Shown here: one piece after another, positions 46,411 through 54,805 of the stretch
Numbering within the stretch: position 1 is the first letter of the stretch
How the letters are laid out: every line of letters begins with the position of its first letter
NCBI GenBank assembly: GCA_016708875.1
Contig: JADJFA010000001.1
Span: forward strand, 372,001 to 436,000
DNA: 64,000 nt
Source of the DNA: Lewinellaceae bacterium
GTDB taxonomy: Bacteria > Bacteroidota > Bacteroidia > Chitinophagales > Saprospiraceae
Direction of reading: 5' to 3'
The notes under the pieces: model-generated
Seen by the model: the letters and a program-made list of their open reading frames with translations, nothing else
Told to the model about the DNA's origin: nothing
The model's database searches: none
Position numbers and translations under genes: made by a program

Positions 46411-46815
46411 TTAAAGTTTAAACCGCATTTCTACGGTTCTGCCGCCACGTTCGAAAAGACATTCATCGCTCAAATGGCGCATCAGAAAAAGACCTCTGCC
46501 ACCGCAACATTCCAGATGGTCAACATTGGTGGGGTCAGGCACATTGTTTGGGTCAAAACCCGGGCCTTCGTCCGTTACACTGATGGCCAGTGCATCTTGA
46601 TTGCGTTTGAGAGAGATGGAAACGTTTTTACGGCAATCGCTTTGATTCCCATGAAGCACAGCGTTGGTGACGGCCTCTGTGAGGCTCACTAGAATATTAC
46701 CATGTGTGTCGGGAGAAAGGTTGTACCGTGTGGCTACATCGTGGACGAAAGGTTCGACTTTGGATACATTTTGGGGGTCGGACGGAAATGTGAGATTCGT
46801 GTGCAAGTCGTTCAT
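46411..46815 (-). CDS. RsbW-like serine-kinase/anti-sigma ATPase
   Basis: The start at 46815 gives 134 residues: 'LTFPSDPQNVSKVEPFVHDVATRYNL', the N box 'ILVSLTEAVTNAVLHGN', and the G1 box 'VTDEGPGFDPNNV...GGRGLFLMRHLSDEC'. This is the HATPase_c_2 fold of RsbW/SpoIIAB. In the family such proteins phosphorylate an anti-sigma antagonist or hold a sigma factor. No RsbV, phosphatase or sigma gene is next to it here, so its partner is elsewhere. Confidence 0.88.
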   Translation of the reverse strand: MNDLHTNLTFPSDPQNVSKVEPFVHDVATRYNLSPDTHGNILVSLTEAVTNAVLHGNQSDCRKNVSISLKRNQDALAISVTDEGPGFDPNNVPDPTNVDHLECCGGRGLFLMRHLSDECLFERGGRTVEMRFKL

Positions 46816-47271
46816 TCGCAAATTTTTGTTACAGAATCTGGTTGTCAAAACACTCATTTTCAACAAGGGTGTTGGGTCAAAGCGTTTGCAACCTGGATTA
46901 CACAGTAAAATATGGAACTCGATTAAAACAAAGACGGCAAGGATTACAAAAGCCGTCGGCGAATGTTCATGGATGTTTGAGTTGCCTCAAAAACTGGTAC
47001 AAAATTAAGGTTGTTTTAACATCACTTGCAAGGGGGCGTTAAAAATAATCCCGCTCGCTCAAAAAAACGGCCAGTTTCAGACCGTTTTTGGGCCTTTTCG
47101 TCACATTTCTTGCAAATTATTTTTAAAAAACTTCCTTTTAATCCCTTCAAACCAGATTGTGGCACGAACTTTTCATTGTTACGGTTCATAAGTTGTAGGG
47201 CTTGATATCTTGAGGGTTTGGAGCAGTCCCCCTCCACTTTAAACGATCTCAACCCCTTACTATCCCAGACC
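46816..47271. other. Divergent intergenic region, no gene seen
   Basis: 456 nt. The only structure noted is a hairpin-like AAAACGG...CCGTTTTT at about 47060-47088 with T run. No tRNA, repeat copy or convincing open frame; it probably holds the promoters of both flanking genes. Confidence 0.45.
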
Positions 47272-48329
47272 ATGCAGCGCATAATCCTCTACAAACAGAT
47301 CGGCAACCGATGGCATTACGTCCGCATTACGACCATGCCCAATACCGAGCTCAGCATTGATACTGGCTCCTGCGGTCAAAAGCCCGATCACTCAGAAACC
47401 GCCGGAATTCCCGCCAACATAGATCCTATAGCCGCACTCCGACAAGAGGGCGAAAAATGGATTGCTCGAGACTATTCCAAACCTCATCCGCACAGCCTGC
47501 AAGTGATGACCCTTCATTTCCAAATGCGCCGTTGGACGGGTTACCCTGCGGGCGCTCCCTGGTACGACGACTGGACTTCGGGCTATCTTGACCCCATTCA
47601 GCAAGTACTGGATGAAACCTGCAACGGGATTCCGCGCGGGAACGAGCGTTTTTCGGGAAATTACTTGCATTACTACACGGTTTTTAACACCGATTTGGCA
47701 CAAGAAGCCGTGGAAAAAATCGCTGCCGCAGCACCTGTCAAATTCCTGCTCGATATCCACATCGCCAACCGGGAAAAACAGGTGCAGATTCCTATTGACC
47801 CGAATGTGCCGGAATACCTGCGCTCGCTTTTCAGGGTGATCGAAAAATCTGCTCGCACCATTGCACACGAACTCCCGGTGCTGTTTCCTACTGACCCGCT
47901 GCAACCAGAATTTGTGCCAAATGGCCCAATTAATGGACGTATTTTGGGAGAAGAAGCCGCGAGACTTCGCCAGATGCTCAAAGAAAATGGAATTTCGATT
48001 CCAACTTTTGGGACCCGCTCACCCCGCTCGCGCCTTCCGAGGTGGTGTTCCTCAATGCCATGACGGAGGATAAAAAACAGGCCATTGGTGCGCTCCTTAC
48101 TCATAAACTACAGGAGCCACTTTACTTGCTGGATTGCGAGACAGGGCTTTTCGAAATTGATACCGAACAAATTTTCGGCGGGTTGCACGAGGGGATGGTG
48201 TTTGATGCCACTTTTGCCTGGGTACTCTATTTTTCCCACCACAATACCATCACTTTTGGAGGCGATTGGCTTGTGGCAGCCGTCAAGGATTTGTACGCTG
48301 GCCAGCCGGAGTTGTTGAACGCTTGGTGA
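47272..48329 (+). CDS. Hypothetical cytoplasmic protein, one frameshift
   Basis: From the ATG at 47272 the frame runs to 48063. One change near 48020 joins '...KENGISIPTF' to a second frame with 'VVFLNAMTEDKKQAIGALLTHKLQEPLYLLDCETGLFEID...NAW', ending at 48329; about 352 residues in total. The start 'MQRIILYKQIGNRWHYVRITTMPNTELSIDTGSCGQ' hints at a WGR-like domain (weak). 'FQMRRWTGYPAGAPWYDDWTSGYLD' and 'KFLLDIHIANREKQVQIPID' are conserved-looking. The C-terminal 'FDATFAWVLYFSHHNTITFGG' recalls DUF-type immunity proteins, but the family is not recognised. Confidence 0.55.
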
Positions 48330-48432
48330 TTTTTCTCCCACAGGCAGCCTGATTCAGACTTTTGTCGTCAATCTTTGCGTTCCGTGGTCGCCACTAGAAT
48401 TATCGAAGGCATTCGATAAAAATCCATTTTTC

Positions 48433-49049
48433 ATGCAAATCTCCACTTTCCTGTGCCGAGCGTGGTGCTTCTGTTTGTTTACCAAGCCTTTTGTACCCCA
48501 AACCCCATCGAAACCACCGAAGCCAAAAACGACCGCGGCCAACTCGAACGATGGCAGCGACGCAAAGACAACTTTGCCAAGGAAGGGCTTTTTCAAAGGT
48601 TTTCGCCGGAAGGTGTGCTGCTCGAAGAGGCGAATTACCGTGCTGATTCCCTGGATGGCGAGCGGAAATTCTATTCTTCAAAAGGCATATTAGAGAGCAT
48701 TGAACGCTACCAAAACAACAAAATTCATGGTAAATTCCAAGGGTTTTACGAGAATGGCCAGGTAAAAATCGAACAGGATTTCGTTCAGGGTGCATTGACC
48801 GGATTTAGCATTCGCTACCATCCAAATGGCAAAATCCAGGAAAAGGTACTGCTGAAAGACAACGTAGAAAATGGACCTTTTTCAGAATACTATGAAAATG
48901 GAAACCTCAAAACCGAGGGCACATACGCCCCTAATGAAGACGGCGATGGCTTGGAAGAGGGCGAACTCAAAGAGTATGATGAAACCGGCCAACTCATTAG
49001 AATCGCCGATTGTAAAAATGGAGCCTGCCTAACCCGTTGGAAAAAATAA
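48433..49049 (+). CDS. YwqK-family MORN-repeat-variant protein, start region uncertain
   Basis: About 200 residues. From an ATG at 48433 (MQISTFL) a one-base shift leads into the main frame; or the GTG at 48453 gives 'PSVVLLFVYQAFC-TPNPIETTE', a lipoprotein-like signal. Six or more YwqK/MORN-type repeats follow ('LFQRFSPEGVLLEEANYRAD...ERKFYSSKGILESIERYQNNKIHGKFQGFYENGQVKIEQDFVQG...', 'NGPFSEYYENGNLKTEGTY', 'GELKEYDETGQLI'). Such proteins are sometimes called antitoxins of toxin-antitoxin systems, but this is not proven; a surface or cell-envelope role is equally possible. Confidence 0.72.
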
Positions 49050-49134
49050 TCAGTACATTGGATTGTAGGACATTAGACGTTGGACATCCAAGCTGTTTGC
49101 CTCCGCATCATTCAATTTCAGATAAAGCATAACC

Positions 49135-50214
49135 ATGAACACTTTACTACGAAAAATCAGTCTCGTTTGCGCAGCCTACTGCTACTGCCAACTGCTGCTG
49201 CCAACTGCTACTGCCACTGCCCAGGTCACAGGCGGGCGACACGTATTCTCTTTTCTTACGCTGCCACAGTCTGCGCGTGTAACCGGTCTTGGCGGAGCAC
49301 AAATTGCCGTTCGGGACGACGACCCCGTGTTTGCCATTACCAACCCTGGCGCGCTCAACCCTGCTATGTCGGGCCGAATGGCTTTCAACCACAATTTTTT
49401 TCTTGGCGGTATCCAGCATGGCTATATTTCCTACGCGCAGCAATTGCCCAAATGGGGCTTCACCATGCACGGAGGAATTCAATACATGAGTTATGGCGAG
49501 ATGAAACGCGCCGATGAATTTGGAGATATCCAAGGCACTGTAAAGGCGGGTGAGACCGCATTCACGCTGGGCGCAGCACGACCTTTGACGGACAAATTAT
49601 CGCTTGGACTAAACGCCCGAATGGCATTTTCGAGGTTAGACACTTACAAATCCTCGGCGCTGCTGGCGGACGCCGGTTTGATGTATGCCGACTCTGCAAG
49701 TCGTTTCACGGCAGGTCTAGTAATCCGCAATGCTGGCACCCAGCTTTCCACTTATGCTGATATAAAAGAAACCTTACCCTTTGATATTCAATTAGGTGTG
49801 AGCAAACGACTAAAACACTTACCGTTCCGATTCAGCGTCATTGCGCACCACTTGCAAGAGTGGGACATCCGTTACAACGACCCAAATTTGCAGGGCGACG
49901 AGGTACTGCTTTTTGGAGACGAGCAACCGAAAGAAAGCCGGGCTACCGCAGTGATTGACAATTTTTTCCGCCACTTGATTTTCAACGGGGAATTTTTGCT
50001 CGGGAAAAACGAAGGTTTACGCATCCGATTGGGCTACAACCACCTCTTGAAACGCGAACTATCAGTAAGTAACTACCGCAGCCTGGCAGGTTTTTCCGGG
50101 GGCTTAGGGGTCAAAATCAGTCGCTTCCGTGTAGATTTTGGCTATGGAGCATATCACCTCGCTGGTGGCGTGGCGCATTTGGGCATTGGAACGAATTTGA
50201 GGGAGTTTTTCTAA
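49135..50214 (+). CDS. porQ: Type IX secretion system protein PorQ
   Basis: 359 residues. Signal peptide, then 'GGRHVFSFLTLPQSARVTGLGGAQIAVRDDDPVFAITNPGALNPAMSGRMAFNHNFFLGGIQHGYISYAQ', the hallmark of PorQ, with a PorV/PorQ-type barrel through to '...YGAYHLAGGVAHLGIGTNL'. PorQ works with PorV, PorU and PorZ to shuttle and attach cargo at the surface. The second half of the signal peptide (CYCQLLLPTATATAQ) is encoded by a CTGCTACTGCCAACTG repeat of the family found at 15466 and 20788; the cleavage site follows. Confidence 0.9.
   Translation: MNTLLRKISLVCAAYCYCQLLLPTATATAQVTGGRHVFSFLTLPQSARVTGLGGAQIAVRDDDPVFAITNPGALNPAMSGRMAFNHNFFLGGIQHGYISYAQQLPKWGFTMHGGIQYMSYGEMKRADEFGDIQGTVKAGETAFTLGAARPLTDKLSLGLNARMAFSRLDTYKSSALLADAGLMYADSASRFTAGLVIRNAGTQLSTYADIKETLPFDIQLGVSKRLKHLPFRFSVIAHHLQEWDIRYNDPNLQGDEVLLFGDEQPKESRATAVIDNFFRHLIFNGEFLLGKNEGLRIRLGYNHLLKRELSVSNYRSLAGFSGGLGVKISRFRVDFGYGAYHLAGGVAHLGIGTNLREFF
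49175..49222. repeat. CTACTGCCAACTGCTACTG repeat in the porQ signal peptide
   Basis: Iterated CTGCTACTGCCAACTGCTGC words, the right arm of the inverted repeats at 15466 and 20788. No matching left arm is present, so this is a half copy. It encodes the hydrophobic core LLLPTATATA. Confidence 0.85.
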
Positions 50215-50257
50215 AATAGTGGTTCTAAACCTTGAAACCCTAAAGTCGGTTGGTTTT

Positions 50258-50302
50258 TAATCGAACCAATCGAATCAATCTTCAACAATCGAATCAATCG
50301 AC
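50258..50302. repeat. Direct repeats of ATCGAATCAATC
   Basis: CGAACCAATCGAATCAATC, then CAACAATCGAATCAATCGAC. Read on the minus strand the repeat supplies the last codons and stop of the gene at 50294-50779. Confidence 0.7.
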
Positions 50303-50779
50303 TATAACTCCCTCATTCTCCCTTTTCCATTCCTCAAAACGATCTCCTGGCAGAAATGATATTTTCTGGCCAAAACGCCCCGGTGCCCGCAAGCAGAGGT
50401 TGACAATACGACGCCCTAAGCGCGTTTTTTCTTCTGTTTTTTCCACATCGCCCCAGGGGTAACGCACAGTAGTCCAGTAATTTGTAACAAAAAAATGGGT
50501 CGCGTTTGCGTCCACGCGCTTCAAGCGCCAGATCGTGCACCGCACTAAAAACAGCCAGCCAAGCCACAATGCTAGCAGGAATAATTGCCCCCACAAGAGC
50601 GGAAAAGGCAGATAGAGTTCTTCTTCAGGGATAAGCAAAAAGGTGAGCAATAGCCCCCCCAAGAATACGGTGCCAAAGATCGGCATGAAAACCCGCCAGA
50701 ACAAAGTGGAGTTGGAAGAGAGGCATTCGGTTTGGTCTGCCGAATTAGGTTGCTGATTATCAGCGTTTTGATTTTCCAT
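50294..50779 (-). CDS. Hypothetical membrane protein
   Basis: The start at 50779 gives 161 residues, 'MENQNADNQQPNSADQTECL' then two membrane helices ('FWRVFMPIFGTVFLGGLLLTFLLI', 'LLWGQLFLLALWLGWLFLV') and a soluble part 'WRLKRVDANATHFFVTNYWTTVRYPWGDVEKTEEKTRLGRRIVNL', a small PH-like or DUF-like domain. The stop lies in the ATCGAATCAATC repeat. It lies 5 nt past a hairpin that ends the VWA/HYR gene, so it is probably co-transcribed with that gene. Confidence 0.65.
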   Translation of the reverse strand: MENQNADNQQPNSADQTECLSSNSTLFWRVFMPIFGTVFLGGLLLTFLLIPEEELYLPFPLLWGQLFLLALWLGWLFLVRCTIWRLKRVDANATHFFVTNYWTTVRYPWGDVEKTEEKTRLGRRIVNLCLRAPGRFGQKISFLPGDRFEEWKRENEGVIVD

Positions 50780-50784
50780 AAAAA

Positions 50785-50817
50785 TTGTGCCGCGCCGATC
50801 AAGTCGGCGCGGCACAA
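50785..50817. repeat. 33-nt hairpin at the VWA/small-membrane-protein gene junction
   Basis: TTGTGCCGCGCCGA / TCGGCGCGGCACAA, a perfect 14-bp stem with a 5-nt loop. Read on the minus strand the loop carries the first base pair of the upstream stop region and the stem is followed by T5 and the next ATG. Confidence 0.85.
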
Positions 50818-52827
50818 AAGTAAGAAGTTCGTGGGTAGCGATTATGGGTTGTTGCAAACTGTTCGGCCATATTTGCACATTTCAACACCGCCAAAAGATC
50901 TAGGCAGTGTTCGGGCACCAGAAGGTTAACGTTGATATTGCCAAGGGTAAGGTCAGTAACACGGAGCAGTTCGTTTACGTTTGCATCTTCTCCACCACCA
51001 AGGCCTGCCGCACAATAAAGTGCATTTCGCAACGAGGGTTGGGCGCCCAGTGGTTTTCACCTTTTTCAGGCCCAAAGCCGGGTTCAATCGCACGAGAATT
51101 TTCAATTTCATGGCTTCTCCGAGCAGTGGGTTGACGATTTGACCTGTATTCCGGTCAAGCGGGTTGGTCATCAATTTGCAATCTGCACCAGCTACTGCGT
51201 CGTCAAATTTCAAAGCTGTTGGGACAACCCCAACATAAGGAAGCCATTTAACCACGCATGCGCCTTTGCCGGGAGGAAGTGTAACAGTTGCGGCGGTTTG
51301 ACCCCAAACGAGCGGGCCTGCTTCCAAGGCTTTTTCGATCAATGGAGTTACGTCTTTCGTGACGACCTGAACGCATTTGCTAAAATTGCCGCAATCGTCG
51401 GTAGCCGTCCAATGCCGCTCTGTGATGCAAAACCAGTCGCAGTCGCCGGAGATAGGAATGTCTTGATTGGTAATGCTTACGCTCATATCACAGTTGTCAG
51501 TCGCGGTAGCCATTCCTGTTTTAGGAATCGAGGTGTCGCAAGTGACGGTAATGTTGGCTGGGCAAGTGATGACCGGTTTTTTCTTGTCTTCGACAGAAAT
51601 GACTTGTAGACAGTTGTTAGCGTTGCCGTGAATGTCTACAACGGTCCAAGTGCGATTGATAGTGAATTCGTTGGGGCAGCTACCATCTACCCGAATATCG
51701 GCATTTGAAACTGAAGCAACGCCACAGTTGTCCGAAGTGGTAGGCGAGCCAGTATTGGCCGGGGTCGATGATTCTTCACAGCTGATAAGTTTATTGGCAG
51801 GGCAAGTGATTTTCGGGGCTTCCAAGTCAAGTATCTTGATAGTAAAAGAGCAGCTAGCGGACAATCCGACCATATCCGTGACTGTGCAATTAACAATCGT
51901 TTGACCTACATTGAAGAAACTGCCTGGTGGTGGTGTGCATACGGTTGTAAAACCTGTGCAATTATCTGTGGCTACTGGGCTTGGGTAGGTGACTTTTTTC
52001 CCACACATTCCTGGGTCATTGCTTTCTCTGATGTTGATTGGGCAGGTAATGGACGGTGCTTGCGTGTCAGTAATTGAGTTGGCAAAATTAGCCAAGTCTA
52101 CTGCTAATTCCGTGAAATTTGTCCGCGTCCAATCGGCTCCGTTTTGGATATTATATGGCAAACCCGATGGATTGCTGTCGCCTAATTTGTGTATCCCAGA
52201 TAGCGCGGTGATAGCACAGGTTTTGACTGAACTTTCTGAACCAACAGCTATGCCAAAAATATAGACCCCAGAATTTTTTATTGCATCTGATGTCCCTATC
52301 CATGGCGTTGTATTTGGTCCGGTGTCTGGATCTCCATCCGTAATAAAGAAAATGATATCCACCTGATTGGCCGAAGCAACAGATTGCGCTCGAGACAAGG
52401 CGCCCACGTAGTCCGTAGTGCCACCTGGCTGATAGTTGGGGTTGGTAGTGCTGCCATCGAAATTGTAAAGATAATCCTTTACTGTGCTGATAAAAGATGG
52501 GGATTTTACATCCATAACAGCAATGGGATTTGCATCATCGTGATTAAACTCTACAATGCCCATGAATATCTTACCAAGCGCTGGAGATTTGCGATGCAGG
52601 ATAGCGGCGAAAGAGTCAACGGCAGCCTCTACTTTGTTTTCCAAGCCAGAGATCGAGCCCGATTCGTCCAAAACGAGCAAAACCTTAAAAGGGTTGCCAG
52701 GTGGTTGACACAATGGGGAAGATTCCGGATTTTCAGCACCTGTGCAAGGTTGGCCTTGCGAAACAGCAATAAAAAGGAAGAAAAGCACAACAGTCAGCAG
52801 GCCTGTCAGGCTTTGATTGGAATTCAA
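50799..52827 (-). CDS. Secreted VWA-domain protein with HYR-like repeats, C-terminus frameshifted
   Basis: About 675 residues. Signal peptide ends 'FIAVSQGQ'. A von Willebrand A domain (about 50-240) has MIDAS 'VLDESGSISG' (DxSxS), 'GTTDYVG' and 'FITDGDPDTG'. Three HYR/PKD-like repeats follow ('DTQAPSITCPINIRESNDPG', 'DLEAPKITCPANKLISCEES', 'DKKKPVITCPANITVTCDTS'). Removing one A near 51054-51057 replaces the end '...LLCGRPWWWRRCK' by 'ALYCAAGLGGGEDANVNELLRVTDLTLGNINVNLLVPEHCLDLLAVLKC', stop at 50799. No sorting domain seen; surface adhesion is the inferred role. Confidence 0.8.
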
Positions 52828-53013
52828 AATGTTTTTTCATTTTTGGAAGGAATTTTTGAGTGAAAGTTGAAATTGGTTGGGAGGCTTTTGTGGTTTGAGA
52901 GTAATGTCAATAGAAAAGACTGGCGTGAACACTTTGGTTAAAATATTCAACCAGGCGGCCACAAAAATCAAATCACGCAAGGCTTTTGGCAATCAACTCC
53001 TGATAAAATTCGG

Positions 53014-53060
53014 ATAAAAAAAGCGCGTCCCCTGCAACAGTTTGTTGCAGGGGACACGCT
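53014..53060 (-). terminator. Intrinsic terminator of the RND adaptor gene
   Basis: AGCGCGTCCCCTGCAACA and TGTTGCAGGGGACACGCT form a 17-bp stem; T7 follows on the minus strand. Confidence 0.88.
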
Positions 53061-53089
53061 AATATTTTGAAATCAAGTTGTTTAAATAA

Positions 53090-54585
53090 TCAATCAATCT
53101 CCACGCTTATCCCGCTTTTCTTTTCGGTTCCTTCTCCTTTCTTTTTGTCAGAAACCCTGATTCGGCTACCGCCTTTTAGTTTTCGGGCTATGGCTGAATA
53201 AGGCCCGGTCACTATGGTTTCCCCCTCTTGCAAGCCGGACACGATTTCAATGTAATCGTTGTCTTGGATGCCTGTTTTCACCTCCCGGATTCCAACCGTA
53301 TCTCCTGTGACGACAAACACAATTTCCTTGATTATATCGTTGTCTTTTTTACCCGCCGAAGCTTCAGCGGAGGCGGGTTCGTCGTCCTCATCCTTTTTTT
53401 TGTCTTTTCGTCTTTTTTGTCTTCATCGCGAGCGGTGACCGCGATAATCGGCACCGAAAGGGTTCCCTCAGCAGTATGGGTGAAAACATCCACCGAAGCA
53501 GACATGCCCGGACGGAATGGGTAGCGGCGGCCATCTTTCAGAAGATCAAGATAGGACGCTGGATCCATTCGGATTTTGACCACGAAATTGGTCACTTGAT
53601 CCGTGTTAAGGCTTACGCCCCCTACACTCCCCACATTGCTTGCGCTGTTGGCTATCTCCGTGACTTTCCCTTTGAACTTGCGCCCCAAGTAGGCATCCAC
53701 TTCAATGTCGGCATCGTCGTTGAGGGACACCTTAAGGATATCGTTTTCGCTCACGTCTACTTGCACTTCCATGCTGCGGAGATTGGCAACACGCATCATT
53801 TCAGTGCCGGCCATTTGGAGTGTGCCCACTACACGTTCCCCTTTTTCCACGTTCAATTTGCTGACAATACCACTCACCGGGGCTGTAATGATGGTTTTCT
53901 GGAGACTGGTGCGGAGTTCCTTCAACCGGGCCGAGGCACTGTTGATACCATATTCTGAAACCCGAACACCTGCTTTGGCACTTGAAAGATTGCTTTCCGC
54001 AGAACGCAAACTCGCCTCCGAAGCAGCTACTGCACTTTCAGCAGATTTCAGATTGCTCTGTGAAGTCTCAAATTCGGAGGTAGAAATAACCCCGTCTTTG
54101 TACAGTTTTTCGTTGCGCTGGTGGGTGTTGCGGGCTACCTCAAGCAGCGCCAGCACACGTTGTCGGTCTGCTTTCAATTGCTCTATTTGAGCACCGCTGC
54201 CTTGCACATTGGAACTTGAAATTTCGCGCTGCGAACGAGCGGTGCTTACCGAAGCCTCCCCTTGTTCCACGGCACTCTGGTACTCATCTGGCCTGATTTT
54301 AGCCAATATTTGACCGATTGTTACAGAATCTCCTTCTTTTACATAGAGTTCGGTGATTTCGCCTGAGACGTCTGAACTGATTTTTACTTCCGTTTCCGGG
54401 AATATTTTGCCACTTGCGCTCACAGTCTCCTTGATGGTGCGTTTTTCGGCTTTTTCAACCGTCACTTCCTCGCCTTTGGGTTTTTGGCGGCCTTTGAACA
54501 CCGCTGCCACGATCAGCAGCACGAATGCGCCAATAAGTACGTAAAGCAGGGTTCTTTTTTTCCGTTTGGGCTGTTGACTTGCCAT
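53090..54585 (-). CDS. HlyD/MacA-like RND efflux adaptor, one frameshift
   Basis: About 499 residues over two frames. N-terminal membrane anchor 'LLYVLIGAFVLLIVAAVF'; 'VSASGKIFPETEVKISSDVSGEITELYVKEGDSVTIGQILAKI' (lipoyl half 1); a coiled coil rich in A/S/E (about 105-245); 'IITAPVSGIVSKLNVEKGERVVG' (lipoyl half 2); barrel 'VDVSENDILKVSLNDDADIEVDAYLGRKFKGKVTEI'. After a K/D/E-rich linker broken at the T8 run (53394-53401) the C-terminal '...IIKEIVFVVTGDTVGIREVKTGIQDNDYIEIVSGLQEGETIVTGP' follows. It bridges inner-membrane pump and outer-membrane channel. No MacB or RND pump gene is next to it. Confidence 0.85.
53351..53378. repeat. Imperfect palindrome ACCCGCCGAAGCTTCAGCGG in the adaptor linker
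   Basis: 28 nt with ACCCGCC/GGCGGGT ends; it encodes EPASAEASAG in the low-complexity linker of the RND adaptor. Related to 12273 and 25891. Confidence 0.6.
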
Positions 54586-54624
54586 GTTTGTGTTGATGCC
54601 TTTGATGATCAGAAAATTGATTTA

Positions 54625-54674
54625 GGAACGGGTGAATAATAACTGGTTACTTCAAGTTATTATTCACCCGTTCC
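54625..54674. repeat. 50-nt inverted repeat, GGAACGGGTGAATAATAAC
   Basis: Arms of 19 nt with a 12-nt loop, between the divergent starts of the adaptor and the large sorted protein, in the promoter region. Single copy in the window. Confidence 0.9.
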
Positions 54675-54805
54675 TTCGGGGGCGAAGGTCAATTTTGCTA
54701 AGCGTGACGGCTACAAGACTTGGATAAAAGGCGGCAAATGGCAGATGAAGATTCATCTTCACCCTTTTTTCGTGATATTTGCGCATCAATTTTCCACTCT
54801 TGCGC

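Noticed and set aside
48433..49049. Toxin gene partner for the YwqK-like 'antitoxin'
   Set aside because: Neighbouring genes show no toxin motif; the family name alone is not evidence.
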